DNA of 64,000 nt, taken from contig JAJJXM010000060.1 in the NCBI GenBank assembly GCA_024516155.1, positions 124,001 to 188,000 of the forward strand, written 5' to 3'. The first letter of the stretch is position 1, and every line of letters starts with the position of its first letter. Shown piece by piece: positions 25,791-40,809 of this stretch. Both the position numbers and the translations under genes were made by a program. The notes under the pieces are model-generated. The model worked only from the letters and a program-made list of their open reading frames with translations. It did no database searches and had not been told where the DNA came from. The stretch comes from Pyronema omphalodes. Taxonomy: Eukaryota > Ascomycota > Pezizomycetes > Pezizales > Pyronemataceae.

Positions 25791-26157
25791 GAGTCGTTCA
25801 AAAAGTTAATCAAAAGTTGATTTGATGGATTTTCGGTGTAACGGTTCTTTTCTTTTTGGGGTCATATATGAGCATCTACGTTGCTTCTTCATGGGGTTCT
25901 TCCTTCGAATAGAATCTATTATTTGACGTAACATTACTTGCCCTCATCATTGATTGATTCCACTCCCTGTCACGCGCGCGCCATGTTCCCTTTGTGATCG
26001 GCCGGAGCTACCTAATGCTCCACTTTCTAAGCAAAGCTTATCTACTGCTACCAGCCGAACTCCGCTAGTAGTAATCGCCTAGAGTTATCGGCTGATCCCG
26101 CATATGTACTTCACGGTAGCTCCACACACCTCTGTACCTCCAGAGAACCACAACTCC
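25791..26157. other. Short spacer between eS8 and the molybdate transporter
   Basis: This holds the 3' UTR of eS8 and the promoter of the next gene. An alternative upstream in-frame ATG for the transporter lies at 26104. Nothing else is visible. Confidence 0.7.
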
Positions 26158-27839
26158 ATGTCTCATCCTCCACAAAACGACCCTACGAGCTGGCAACAGT
26201 ATGAATCTACCGATGGGGCTATGTCCACCCACTCGGTACACTCCGAGCCCATGCCGACGAGGAGGCTCATTGTCCGCGCACTCACGGAAGGCCTCGAGAT
26301 AACCGGTGCTTTCAAAAATAACTGGAGGAACCTTTTGAGGAATAAAACCGGAGAGCTTAGCGGCGCTTTTGGGGATCTAGGTAATTTTATCCTTCATGTT
26401 AAATTATTTGTCTGACCAAAAAATATAGGCACATTGGTACCCATTATGGTTGCGTTGTCAAGCGCAGGATGTATTAACCTACCAGCAACTCTTGTCTTCA
26501 GTGGTGCCTGGAATGTGCTTAGCGGTCTTATATTCGGCATTCCCCTTCCGGTATTTTGTTTTCACTCTCGATTTTGATTGCTGTATCTGATGTTCCCCAG
26601 GTACAACCGATGAAGGCCTTGGCAGCAGTTGCTTTATCTCGAAATCTCACGCAGGCGGAAACCATGGGAGCCGGCATAGGAGTCGCTGCCATGGTTATGC
26701 TTTTTGCGTTGACTGGAACCCTAGTGAAGATGGTTGATTTGATTCCTTTGCCAATTATCAAAGGAATCCAAGTGGGAGCTGGTCTCTCTCTCTGTTTGAC
26801 TGCGGGAAATATGCTTTCTGGATTGGAACTTAATGGTACAATCTGGTACGACAATCTTTTCTGGGCAATCGGAGCATTCATCTTCCTATTTGGAACCGCT
26901 AGGTGGGCTCGAAAGGTTCCATTCACACTTCTTATCGTCCCGGTCGGTTGTCTTTTTGCAGGAATTCAGATGGCTAAGGACGGAGCTGAATTACCGCATT
27001 GGGGATTTGACGTGCCGTTAAACTTGCAAATACCTACGCCTAAGGAATTCGCAGATGGTTTCTCAATTGCCGGTCTAGGACAGGTTCCAATGACGATTTT
27101 GAATTCAATTATTGCCGTCATGTTCTTAGCCAAGGATTTGCTTCCAAAGCAGCGGCCCCCGTCCGTCACCTTCCTTGGAATTAGTGTTGGTCTCATGAAC
27201 TTGACTGGGTGCTGGTTCGGAGCTATGCCAGTTTGTCATGGTTTGTAGTTTTCCATCTTGTAGTTTTATTTATACTGATACTTAAGTAGGATCTGGGGGT
27301 CTCGCCGCTCAATTCCGATTCGGTGCCCGGTCGGGAATATCAATTATAATTTTAGGATCAATCAAGATTGTATTGGGGCTAATGATTGGAGATTCAATGA
27401 TTGGTCTTCTGGACAGGTTCCCCAAATCATTTTTGGGAATAATGGTAAGACGTCAATAAGCCCGAATGAAAACAATGAAGCTAAGTAATCTTAGGTTTTC
27501 GCTGCCGGAATGGAGCTTGCTGCCGTCGGACAGAACCTCAACTCTACTGCACATGATCTACAACAATTGGAGGAAGAAGCCGGAATTTATAACGACCATG
27601 AAGCGACAATAGACCCAGTGGATAAGGTCACTGAAGATACTCGATGGAGAGTTATGATGGTTACCGTCGGCATGTTTTTGGCGTTCCATAATTGTTTTAT
27701 CGGTTTCCTTGCTGGACTTGTCGCATATGGAATGATGTCGGCAGCCAATAAGAAGGAGAGGTCAAAACCTTCATGGGATTCTGACATCGGTAGTGGCGCT
27801 GTCACTCCTCACGAAACTACACCTCTGTTATCAGCATGA
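26158..27839 (+). CDS. Molybdate transporter, MOT1 family (SulP-related)
   Basis: This is a membrane transporter expected to import molybdate, needed for molybdenum cofactor enzymes such as nitrate reductase. Exons are 26158-26380, 26429-26550, 26601-27240, 27290-27444 and 27495-27839, giving 494 residues. An ATG at 26104 would add 18 residues. The two MOT1 signatures are present: FGDLGTLVPIMVAL near residue 75 and PVCHGSGGLAAQFRFGARSG in the C-terminal half. Each is split by an intron that restores it exactly. About ten hydrophobic segments are visible (for example VAAMVMLFALTGTLVKMV and LLIVPVGCLFAGI). A hydrophilic loop (residues about 400-430) precedes the last helices, and the tail ends TTPLLSA. 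Sulfate transport is the alternative substrate call, but the motifs favour molybdate. Confidence 0.88.
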
Positions 27840-29790
27840 TGGATGGGCGTATGGAGTGGCCGAAGGGTTTGTGGAGCGTTTATTAGACTTAGGACACTGT
27901 AAGAGTAACTATTAAAGGGCTTTAATATCACTATTTGTATGTCTTTTTACCCCGCCGGATCGTATTCATAATTTCCACTGTGATCACCGTGAAACTCTTC
28001 TACCGCTGCAATCACAAGTTTTATGAGTTGGTAAGGGCGATTCTCGTGGAGATGGAGGATGGAAATTTTGCTGTGATATCTATCATCACGCATCGCCAAG
28101 AGTTACTTCATCACGTCAACCAAACTACCATAACTCAGCTCAACTATGTGTACGATAATATCCCCATCCTATGCTCTACCTTTTCACTTCTCTGCTTTAT
28201 TCCTGGTCTCTCCCCTCGTTTTGCGATCGGATCATTTTAAGGTTTCGTATCCTTATATTTTCCTGCCATTACCCTACCCTATCTTATGCCCTCTTTCACC
28301 AGAGACCCTCGAGATATATAGTTCGTCTTTACCCGCTAATCGCATGGAGAATAGCACTATGGTTGATTTTCTTCGATAGTAGCTATGATGACAACCGTCC
28401 GGTTAACGATCATAACGTTCGCCTTTTTGATCTCTGAGTGCTATCTAACGCCAGGGCATATTCAACTGTGAGATAAATAAGTTCAACTACAGGATTCCTT
28501 GGTGAGTAATTCCGCCTCAAGGATGTAAGTTCATTCCTTACTGTCTTGATAACACCTGTATGCACCCCTGACCTATCAAGATCTAAGGTTTGCATTAATC
28601 AAATCAGTCAAAAATCCCGTGCAGATTCACCGAATCTCACTATATCTCACTGTGGCCGGCACAAAAAATTTGCTGCCTCAAATATTTCATTCCTTAAAGG
28701 TACCTTTCAATCACAATCATAATCTTTTAAAAGAGCTTTTTATATCGATGCCAATACAGCAGCCTTACTAGACGAAACATTGCGACCAATGTGTATCAAA
28801 TCTTAGGGATCCTGTGCCGTAGGAACATTTTACTCTCAACTTTGAATTACAGTACACCACATAGGAGCATAACTATTTCCTATGGGGCCAAAGTAAGGCT
28901 CTTAGAGCAGCTTCCCGGTGCCAAGGGTGAGGGGTAACTCGGACTTCAGCCTTAAGCCTTATTCAGCGTCAAAAATCCAGATCTGACAGCGGCACACCTC
29001 ATGATGGGTTCTGGCATGTACATATCTCAAGCTGGAGGCATCAACATTCTTTTACACTATCAAATATATCCATCTTGATACATAGGAATACGCTCAATTT
29101 GTTTGTTTCCATTCGACTCATCGTACTTACAACTTCCCTCCGAGTTTTTTGCCGCAATAACATAAAAACGTCGTGCCGAACACATTACTATATATAAACC
29201 CTGGGATCACAGTGGGATCACCGGGATGCACCTTGCCGATTGGATCTTCCGGGCGTCCAGGAAGGCTGTTCTCGCTATTCGGCGGCCAACTACATACGTA
29301 CATTTCCTGACAGCATTCACCCCACTCTTCACCCCACCGTTGCTTTTATCAAGGAGGGGTATGGATCTACACTTTCAGCTCAATCAATGGTCGAGGCGGG
29401 CACTGCGGGGTGGAAAAAGTGAATTTCGTTTGACAAGAACTATGCAGATTATGCAGACTATGCAAGTCTCAGGCAGGCTGTGGGGTATTGATCGCAACTG
29501 TGCAAAGCGGCCCTCACCTCAGCAGACTTCACAGCCTTTTTTAAACTCAGATGTACAAGTATAGATATGCCGTGTTACGTTACAGCAGCCTACCCGCATC
29601 GAGTGGCCTTATTAAGCGATACTACAGCTAATGAGGCTTGAAAACTTGGGAATCATATCTCCTTCCCAAGCGATTGCTGACTATGAATATCATCAATACT
29701 TCCTCTTTCTCTTCAGAGTCCAAAAGCTGAGCACATACGTACAGATTTAAGGCAGCAGTAATATGCTCCACACTTGTATCTCTTTCTGAC

Positions 29791-29838
29791 TTAACCTTAA
29801 GGTTGAGAACAGAAATGAAAGATTATTATTATTATCAT
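29791..29838 (+). mobile_element. Solitary LINE-type 3' end with (ATT)n tail
   Basis: TTAACCTTAAGGTTGAGAAC is followed by AGAAATGAAAG and four ATT units. It shares the palindromic AACCTTAAGGTT terminus of the LINE at 42.7 kb but has a different microsatellite tail. No element body is seen. Confidence 0.5.
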
Positions 29839-32380
29839 CTTTCCGACTTCTAATAGTAAGCGCTTCCTATGCAATATGTATGCATTTGCCATGTATTGCC
29901 ACTGTTGGCAACTCCTCGTTCCACCGGTGTTCCGCCAGTGTTCCGAAAGTCGCTTACACGGCAAGACAGGATACTCGGAAGAGCTTCGTATGTACGTACA
30001 CATCTACCCCGCATTTCTCTTACTCCTCCGCCGCGAGCCGATGGGCTGAAAATTGCTGAGCTTGAAGTCGATCGACAGGAACGGGCAAAATAAATGTAGT
30101 CGTACATACATACATACTGCCAGTCCAGTTGGGCTGCGAGATCTATGATCAAGATTCTTTTTTACCTTCCTTCGCTAAGGGTCACATGCTGACTGCAGCC
30201 AGCACAAATTCGCTCCAATCGTGGTCGCTTGCAATGCACGATTCTGGGAACTTCTGTGCGCACGCACGAATAGCTTTGGAGCTCTGTGCTTTTCGTTCGT
30301 GTCGGTGGCCAATAATGGGACATGGCGGAGCTGCGATCGTATTGGTCTACCGCGCGCGTCGAGCGGACCGCGGTAGAAAGGGGGTTATCTAGACCTAGGC
30401 AAGATCTCACGTCTGGCTCGCAGTTTTGATGGAAAGAAATTTTTTTTATGTATTTCCAAATTCCGCTCAGCCCTGCGATGAAAACGGATTTTTTTTTTTT
30501 TTTTTTTTTTTTTACTTGCTTGGGCCTCTCTACAGCTTGCCAGTTGGGTGTTTCGCCAGTTCAACTTGGTAAGATTCGAGAAGCCGAGCATAGAAGGGGC
30601 TCCCTGGGGCTCCCTGGGGCTCCACCAGCACTAAACATCCCCCCCCAACCCAAGCCAAACCGCACCCCCTCCCAACCTCCACTAAACATCCCCCCAAACC
30701 TCACCCGACCCACCAAACGCAATTTAAGTTCCGAAGGTAAGGTAAGAGCGTTCGACGGCAGCTTCCAGAGCTTCTTCCGCTAGTTTCAACTTTTTCGCAA
30801 TACTCCGTTGGTCAATGTTTTGCCGGAAATTTAGCAAGCAGACAGGATTCCAGAAAGCGTGGCTACATACGATAACTGAAAGGAGCTTCATCCACCGATC
30901 GCCGAACTTTGAAGTTGCTATCTTTGGTTTCTAGTAAGTACATAACCATAGTGTTCGTCAATGCAAGGTCAAATTCGCGAGATGACGATCTTCATTCACA
31001 AGACAAGACTATGCACAACGAGAAATTATGGAACGGGGGACCGAAGGGACCGAAGGATGGATAAAATTGACGGCCGTGATGCGCTGCAGGGAATCTTGGT
31101 TCTATGTACACTCTAATCTTGGGTTCGGGAGAGTGTGGTGTGCAGTCCGCGATACATATAGTTATCAGGATGAGATATATCGCATTCACTGGTAAACACG
31201 GGCACGGGAGTTCAGCCAATGGATCAATCGCGTCGGCTCGGACCAGCCAGTGGTATGTAGGGTTATTTCGCCTTTTCGATCGCGATAAACAATTCCGCCT
31301 TTGTGGCTTTTTTCATCTTTTTTTTTTTTTTTTTTTTTTTTTCACCGCGGATGCCACAACTACCCCTCCAAAATGAAATTTCCAGCAGATCTCGCACAAA
31401 CATTTATCCTCCGCAAATACAATTACGGAGTTGGAAATCATTCTTATCGAAAAAAAAAACCACGTTTCGTATACTCACTCTGAGATCTACCGCGGTATAT
31501 CACCACCATACTTTGCAAGGCCCGGATATCTGAATTGTGCACGTTCCGTACATCTCATCCCGGATTCCGCGATGTACCTTTCTTTCTTTAGCCTCTCTTA
31601 GCTCTTTTGAAGGACGCATAGCTAGTGTGCCTAAAATAGGCCTGATCGAGGCCGCCGCAACGACTTTCTTCGACGCAGGTTAGGGTGAACACTCCTTTCG
31701 GTAACGGCTATCAGGCACTAGCTTGATATCGCCACAGCGGCTAGGCTACATCTAGATAAACACCATTAGAGTGGTCGCTCTATACTTCAGACACAGGGTT
31801 GACCGTTGTGTGAGATAAAATAAAATTCGGGAGCCAACTGTATGGTTGGAGAACACGTCGATGAAGGGTAACCAATAAACGAGAGAACAAGAAGGTGATG
31901 CGCGTCCGTCCGTTCCACAGGCTGTGAAAACTGCCCTGCCCTGCCCTGCCCTGCCCAACAGAAGCATCCCTACGTATGAGGATCGAAGGCTGTGATGATC
32001 TCTGTGCCGCTGGAAAACAAAAAAGAGTTTCCCGCGCGGCGAAGTCTTATGTGATGCGTGTCGATGCAGTAGCATGTTTGAGAAGTGGAGCGGCTCCTGG
32101 TTTACTTGTGGGTTCTCCCCGGGCTCCCAGGGCTCGGGCGGTGGTAGTGGCAGTGGTGGTGGTGGTTCAGCGGCGACGACAAAGTATTGTGCTTGAGCTG
32201 CAGCGAGGGGAAGGGAGGTGGATTAGATGTGAGCTGCGTGGTTTTTTGGAGGGGGTTTCTCTTCTGGAGATGGTGCAAGATGGTGCTCTGATAGTTTACC
32301 GACGGCGTTCCTGTTCTTACCTGGTGTCTTTCTGTGCGCCTGTGCTGAATTTGCTCCTATGCTTTGCTCGTAACCGGTGC

Positions 32381-32381
<1 letters not shown>

Positions 32382-32415
<34 letters not shown>

Positions 32416-32419
32416 TGCT
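32382..32419. repeat. CTG trinucleotide repeat
   Basis: About twelve CTG/TTG units, nearly pure. An overlapping plus-strand frame reads poly-Ala, but it starts at no convincing ATG and has no conserved features. Confidence 0.85.
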
Positions 32420-33753
32420 TCGCTCAACCGGTGCTTGCTTCACGGCGGTGCTCACGGACTCGAATCGAACTTGTGCACCTCCTGTGGTCACTAGGTGAGA
32501 TGGGGTGAACAGGAGTCACTTTAGTGTGAAATAGTACCTCGACTGTACCTGTTTGCTCCTGAATAGCTGATTCTCCTTTGTTGCTAGAGGAGTAGCTAGA
32601 GAGGCCCAAGACGGCACTCCGCCGGTAAGGACGAATTCATGAGAGCCATCCGCCTCCGCCGCCGGGGATGCTGACTCGTATGTATGTATGTATGTATGTA
32701 TGTATGCTAAGCCTCTTCTCACACAACTCTCTGCTAATGCTTATCCATTTCCATCTCCACTTTGCCCACCGAGGTTGTGACTCGTTTGAATGCTTCTTCT
32801 TCATCCCCATCTCCATCTCTCCATCTTCTGCTCACCACACTCTGTCTTTCCATTTTTATGATGCTTTTCAGCTTTGCCAGTAATAGAAATCAGCACCTAT
32901 CTTCTTTTTGATTTTCTTGTCGATGCTTAACCGCTCACTAACTCATGATGCTTATCCTCTCTCGTCGTAACTGCTTCTGATGCTTAACCTATTCCCATCT
33001 TCTTCTTAACCGCCTTTGTCTTAAATTCACTTTTACACCATCACTTACGCCTAGCCACGCCCCCCCCAGGGACCACCTTATCCCAAAGCCACTCTGAACC
33101 CCCCCCCCCCCCCCAGTCTCCCATAGCGACACTTACCCCAAGCACTGCCAGGATAATCCCTGTAATAATGCACCCCCCCCCAAACCCACCCAAGCACCCT
33201 TCCTCCACCCTCCACTTGGCCTTCCCCCGTCAGCATACCAAAACAGATGGGGCACGCCGCACTGCTGCTATGCCTACCCACACTGTAAAACTCCCCTCCG
33301 CACGGCTGTCGTTACATAAAATTCAATAGCCAGGGCAGGGTGGTCAAAGTTCAAAGGGGATAGGCCCAGTGAGCGCATCCGCTGTCCGTGTCCGTGATAA
33401 TAAACCTGAGGGAAGCTCCGACTCTCCTATTTTCCTCGACCTTTGATCTTCTGTTTCTGTGAGCTGAAGACCCCCTTACCTTCATCCCACCCGAACAATC
33501 CCCTTCCTCTCCTTTCTATATCACAGCAAACATCATCATCAGAGGGTTGAACCGGTGTGGCGATACCAGCAACGTGAACATCAACATCAACCAGTCCAGC
33601 TGCTGTTTGATAAGAGAGTTCAGCAAAGGGTCGAGCTGAGACAGAGACATACAACACTCGAAAAGCAAAGCAAAGCAAAGCAAGCAACCAAGCAAGCAAC
33701 CAACGTGCAGCAGCATCAGCCGTACAAGTCTGCCAGCAACACGAAGCCAAGTG

Positions 33754-33901
33754 GTAAGTGGGTCTTCTGATACCTCCCGCGTTGGACTGCACAATTGTCT
33801 GCAACTCCCTCGACACCGACGAATGACACTCATCCCCTCCCCACCGCGACGCACCTTTCTGATTTCGTGTTCTCTTGCTTACTCTCCTTTGCTTGTGACA
33901 G
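33754..33901 (+). other. Probable 5'-UTR intron of chitin synthase
   Basis: GTAAGT at 33754 and CTTGTGACAG ending at 33901 define a plausible 148-bp intron in the leader, 126 bp upstream of the ATG. There is no direct transcript evidence. Confidence 0.45.
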
Positions 33902-34027
33902 TTGAGGTGAAAAGGAAATCCCCCATCTGGACAACCAACCATCGATAGAGTTATTCGACAAGGCAGATAACACAGCCCAACACTTTTTTTCTCTCTCATC
34001 CTTAAACCCTCAAAACCCATCACCGCG

Positions 34028-36930
<2,903 letters not shown>

Positions 36931-38017
36931 GGCTGGATGCATTGTGGCGCGTAGAAAGTTGGAGGGGGAAGGAAATAGAGCTGTGTGGAGAAATGGCGAA
37001 ACAAAGTCGGAGAAGAATAAGAAGAAGAAGAAGTGGCGTAGGCGGCCGGGAGGATTATTGTATCTTTGTTGGTAGCATCTTGTGGAAAAGGGTTATTTTT
37101 TCTTGTTTCGTTACAATTTTATGGGTTATATTGTTTTTATGTTAGTTGCTTTAGTACATCCTTTTTTGAGTAGTGTAGCGATTTTCCTCACACTTCTTGT
37201 CTTTTTTTATGAAAACCATGTTCTATGATGGTATTATTCCGTTACTTTTTCTTTTTTCTCTTTTTCTATATTTTTCTTTTTCTCTTTTTTACTTTTTTTT
37301 TCTTGGTTATACTAGAGTTTATGATTAGTTTGAAGGGCCGAAAGAAACAGATGATGTTTGATTGATTGACTTGATTTGACTGATTGATTTGACTTGATTG
37401 ATTGATATATAAAATTCGGGAGTTTAATTGAAGTTTCAATGTGAATGAAGGGGAATGGAATTACTTGTTACTGTTACTTGTGTTCATAGACTCTTTTATT
37501 TTTTGTTGAAAAAAAATAGTACTTTTTTATTTCGATTTATTTCACCGAAAGGGGGGGGATTTTTGAAAGAATTGAGGATTCGGAGACCAATCATACATAG
37601 CACGCGAGTTTACAATCATGAATATCTATCGTGATGATCATTTTACAACTTGAAAATAACTCCCTGCTTTCTCGCTCAGCGGGAAGTTACAAAAAAAAGG
37701 TACAGTCCTATATACAGTATGACAAAATCATCCCAATTCACAATCGAACATACCTTCCACCCCGGACTCCTTCCACCCCGATCCCTGACCCCTTCACATC
37801 ACCCCCACCACGCCGCGCCCCGACGCGTCCCTAAATCACGTGGAACCCCCCCTCCCCCCCCCCCCCCTCCCCCACCAGGCACCGTTTCTGTGACAACTCG
37901 CCTACCATACATACTTACTCGCGTCCACGCATACATACATACATAAACTTTCCCCACCGTTACCATTACCATCACCATATCCGCCCCCCACTTTCGCGTA
38001 GGAACTGTACGACTTTC

Positions 38018-38127
38018 CACCACCAGCACCACCAGCACCACCAGCACCACCAGCACCACCAGCACCACCAGCACCACCAGCACCACCGTACGGCAAGCAG
38101 GACAAGCAGGATAAGCAGGACAAGCAA
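38018..38127. repeat. 9-bp CACCACCAG array plus 10-bp AAGCAGGA(C/T) array
   Basis: About eight CACCACCAG units (38018-38087) are followed after a few bases by three to four AAGCAGGACA-type units (to about 38127). The arrays translate as Gly-rich or Thr/Ser-rich shadows but are not coding. Confidence 0.9.
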
Positions 38128-38356
38128 CACATTGAACGATACAACGATAAAAAGAACGAATTGGTACTGAGACGCGCGATTGTACCAAGAACTACCGCGT
38201 ACAATTTACTCGTGGCATATCCCATCGCGTAACTACGACTACAGCTGTAGCTTCGCTACTATATCTGCTGTAACGACACAACGATACTGCTATAACTTCA
38301 AGACGATAAATATCGAAGAATTGAAGAATTGGGCAATTGGGCAATTGAACAAGCAA

Positions 38357-38436
38357 CCAACTGACCTACCAACTGACCTACCAGCCGACCTACCAACCGA
38401 CCTACCAACCGACCGACCTACCAACCGACCTACCAA
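38357..38436. repeat. 12-bp minisatellite (CCAACCGACCTA) in the MAD2 leader
   Basis: About six CCAAC(T/C)GACCTA units, one with an extra GACC, end about 30 bp before the MAD2 ATG. They read (Thr-Asp-Leu-Pro)n in a frame other than MAD2's. Confidence 0.9.
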
Positions 38437-38468
38437 GCAACCAAGCAACCCAACGACCACCGGTAAAA

Positions 38469-39535
38469 ATGTCGACTAAGCCAAGAACAAAGACATCAAG
38501 CTCCAGCTCATCGCGAGAGAAAGCCGAGAGAGCGGAAAGAGCAGAAAGGGCCGAGAAAGCGGATAAAGGAGCTGGTGAACATAAACTTACACTGAAGGGT
38601 TCTGCGAAGAGGGTTACGCAGTTTGTGGGTTACCTTTTTGATTTTTTGATTTTTTTGCAGCGAGGGTTGAGTACTGGTGGGGATGGTGAAAATACCTGAT
38701 ATTCCGGTTACTTGATTACTTGATTGTTATCGGATATTGAGATATCAAGCTACCCCCTCCCCCCCCCACCACCACCACACTCCCCATCCCAGCAGTACTT
38801 ACTGCTTCCGCTATTTTATATCACTTCCTATGATATCAATTGATTTTTTTCTCGAAAACTCAAAAACAGCTGGCTAACGTAATCCCTCTCTAGTTCGAAT
38901 ACTCAATCAACACAATCCTCTACCAACGCGGTGTCTATCCCGCGGAAGAATTCACCACCGTCAAGAAATATGGTCTAAACATGCTAGTAACCATCGACGA
39001 CAACGTCAAGGAGTATATCAAAAAGATCATGGGACAATTAGGACGATGGATGTTGCATGGGAAGATCTCTAAGCTAGTGATTGTCATCTCCTCCAAAGAT
39101 GACGGGGAGGTAGTTGAGCGCTGGGTATTTGATGTTCATGTTCTCGGCGGCGGTGATGGAAGTAAAACCCAGTCTCAATCCGGAGCTGCAAACACAGCAT
39201 CAACAGCAGCAGTCGAGACGGATGAAAACGGCAAGGTCCTACCCGTAGGAAAATCGGCCCCAGCAAAGGAACCTTTTAAAACTGAAAAGGAAATCCAACA
39301 AGAAATTGCGGGGTTGTTTAGACAGATTACTGCGACGGTTACGTTCCTGCCTATGTTGGAGGGCAATTGTACCTTTAATGTACTGGTCTATGCGGATGGT
39401 GATGCTGAGGTCCCGATGGAATGGGGTGATTCCGATGCGAAGGAAATTCAGAATGGTGAAAAGGTTACGTTGAGATCTTGGGGGACTAGTAGTCATAAGG
39501 TTGATACGTTGGTTAGTTATAGGTTGAGTGAATAG
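38469..39535 (+). CDS. MAD2: Spindle assembly checkpoint protein Mad2 (HORMA domain)
   Basis: Mad2 binds Mad1 at unattached kinetochores and Cdc20 in the mitotic checkpoint complex, restraining the anaphase-promoting complex. Exons are 38469-38624 and 38894-39535, giving 265 residues. The 269-bp intron (GTGGGT...CTAG) is long for this window but joins VTQF to FEYSINTILYQRGVYPAEEF exactly as in homologues. Further HORMA sequence: TVKKYGLNMLVTIDDNVKEY, IKKIMGQLGRWMLHGKISKL and VERWVFDVHV. The C-terminal safety-belt part has TATVTFLPMLEG and SHKVDTLVSYRL. The protein is longer than the usual roughly 200-220 residues. It has a Ser-rich N-terminal extension with an EKAERAERAERAEKADK repeat, and a low-complexity insert of about 45 residues (GDGSKTQSQSGAANTAS onward). 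The ATG is the only start in this frame upstream of the domain. Confidence 0.93.
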
Positions 39536-40809
39536 ATGGGGATAGGTGGGAAATGGGATCGCAGGTCAGAGGCGGGAGATAGGCGGGCAGAAGGACGAGG
39601 GGCAGGGGGTGGATAAAAGAGGGAGAAGGGCAATAAAAGGAAGAATTCGAATAGCAATAGTCGGAACAAAGAGCGCGGAAAGCAGGGGAACAGGGGATAA
39701 TGAGCTGGAGAGGAAGAGCAAGGTTAATGAAACACAAGATGCGGGATACCATCAATAGTTGCACAACAGCGAGCGGGGGCGAGAGAAAGAAATATCAAAA
39801 GGAGAGATTTGCTTAAAATTCAAGGCATAAAAGCTACTATGTACCAAATAAATTACGATACCATGACAATAAAGAAATGAGAATTGAAATTGCAACTTTA
39901 CAAAATCTTTGATTCATAGATAATAACTCGGTGTGGCATATGGTATTATACAAAGATACTTCCTCCCCATGAACCAACCATAAACCCCCCCCCCCCCCCC
40001 CCAGTCCAAGAAAGCTGCTACTATGATTTTAGAAAGCATAATACAATCCAATATTCCTACTCTATGATTAAAACCCTCACATACTCCAAACCAGATTAAA
40101 CTACCACCTTGGCTCTACTAGTAGAGAAACCTTATGCTGCTACCTTTTTCTACCTTCTGCTGGCTTCACCATCAATTTTGCATTATCTACCTGCTTACAT
40201 ATTGCCATATTGATCCCATAGTAATACAAATGATAAATCAATTTTTGTTTGGGATTGAGTGGTGATTGCTTGGAAAAGTCAAGATATATTCCAGCGGTAT
40301 GTTATCAACTTGAAATAAAATAGAAATAAAATAGAAACGAAATATTTAAACACTCCTAATATTTCTACTTTCGGAAAACCCCAAAATACACGAAAAACAG
40401 GGTTTATCGATACATCATACAGGAGTTTTGGATTACGGAAATATTTAAACTCTCCCTCAAAAATTTGATATCCTTGATGATGTTCTTTCAAGGTAATTTT
40501 TATATGTATACCCGTTCTTTTTCTTAGCTGGGTAAGTGGTCGCAAGACATCACATGGTATCACTCGTATGTGATACAGTGTGATATCTCGCGGACCAATC
40601 TCGTATACTTACTGGCATCATGGTAGAATAAATATCCCCCAGATGAACTCAAATCTGTACTCTTTAAATAAAATTTATTTCAGCGTTGATATACCATAAA
40701 AGTTCCCAGACACTAAGGGGTGAAGCACCCCATTCGAATTGAGTGATATCAGATAATCAAGCCATTCAAATCATCACCAACCACCATGCCTCAACCGAAA
40801 ATCTTATTA
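39536..40809. other. AT-rich spacer
   Basis: This is the 3' flank of MAD2 followed by AT-rich sequence with a C18 run (about 39985-40002). I see no gene. Confidence 0.6.

Larger units (their letters stand above)
27840..33753. other. 6-kb spacer, homopolymer and microsatellite rich
   Basis: No gene is supported. Contents: a solitary LINE tail (29791-29838), two T25 runs (30489-30513 and 31318-31342), a GCTCCCTGGG triplet repeat near 30597-30626, a CCCTG run near 31933-31953, a CTG repeat (32382-32419), a TATG repeat (32680-32706), and long C runs (33100-33115, 33170-33181). The last kilobase is pyrimidine-rich and is probably the promoter and start of the leader of the chitin synthase gene. 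Confidence 0.55.
36931..38468. other. Spacer with repeat-rich MAD2 leader
   Basis: The first part is T-rich 3' flank of the chitin synthase (T/C runs 37200-37310, GATTGATTTGACTT repeats 37350-37405). Then come G and C runs near 37551 and 37847-37875. The last 450 bp consist largely of short tandem arrays and form the presumed promoter and leader of MAD2. Confidence 0.6.

Noticed and set aside
31976..32494. 172-codon plus-strand frame with poly-Ala
   Set aside because: It rests on the CTG repeat, has low-complexity Arg/Ala/Val composition, and shows no conserved features.
37799..38225. Minus-strand Gly/Ala/Val repeat proteins
   Set aside because: They are direct translations of the CACCACCAG array upstream of MAD2.
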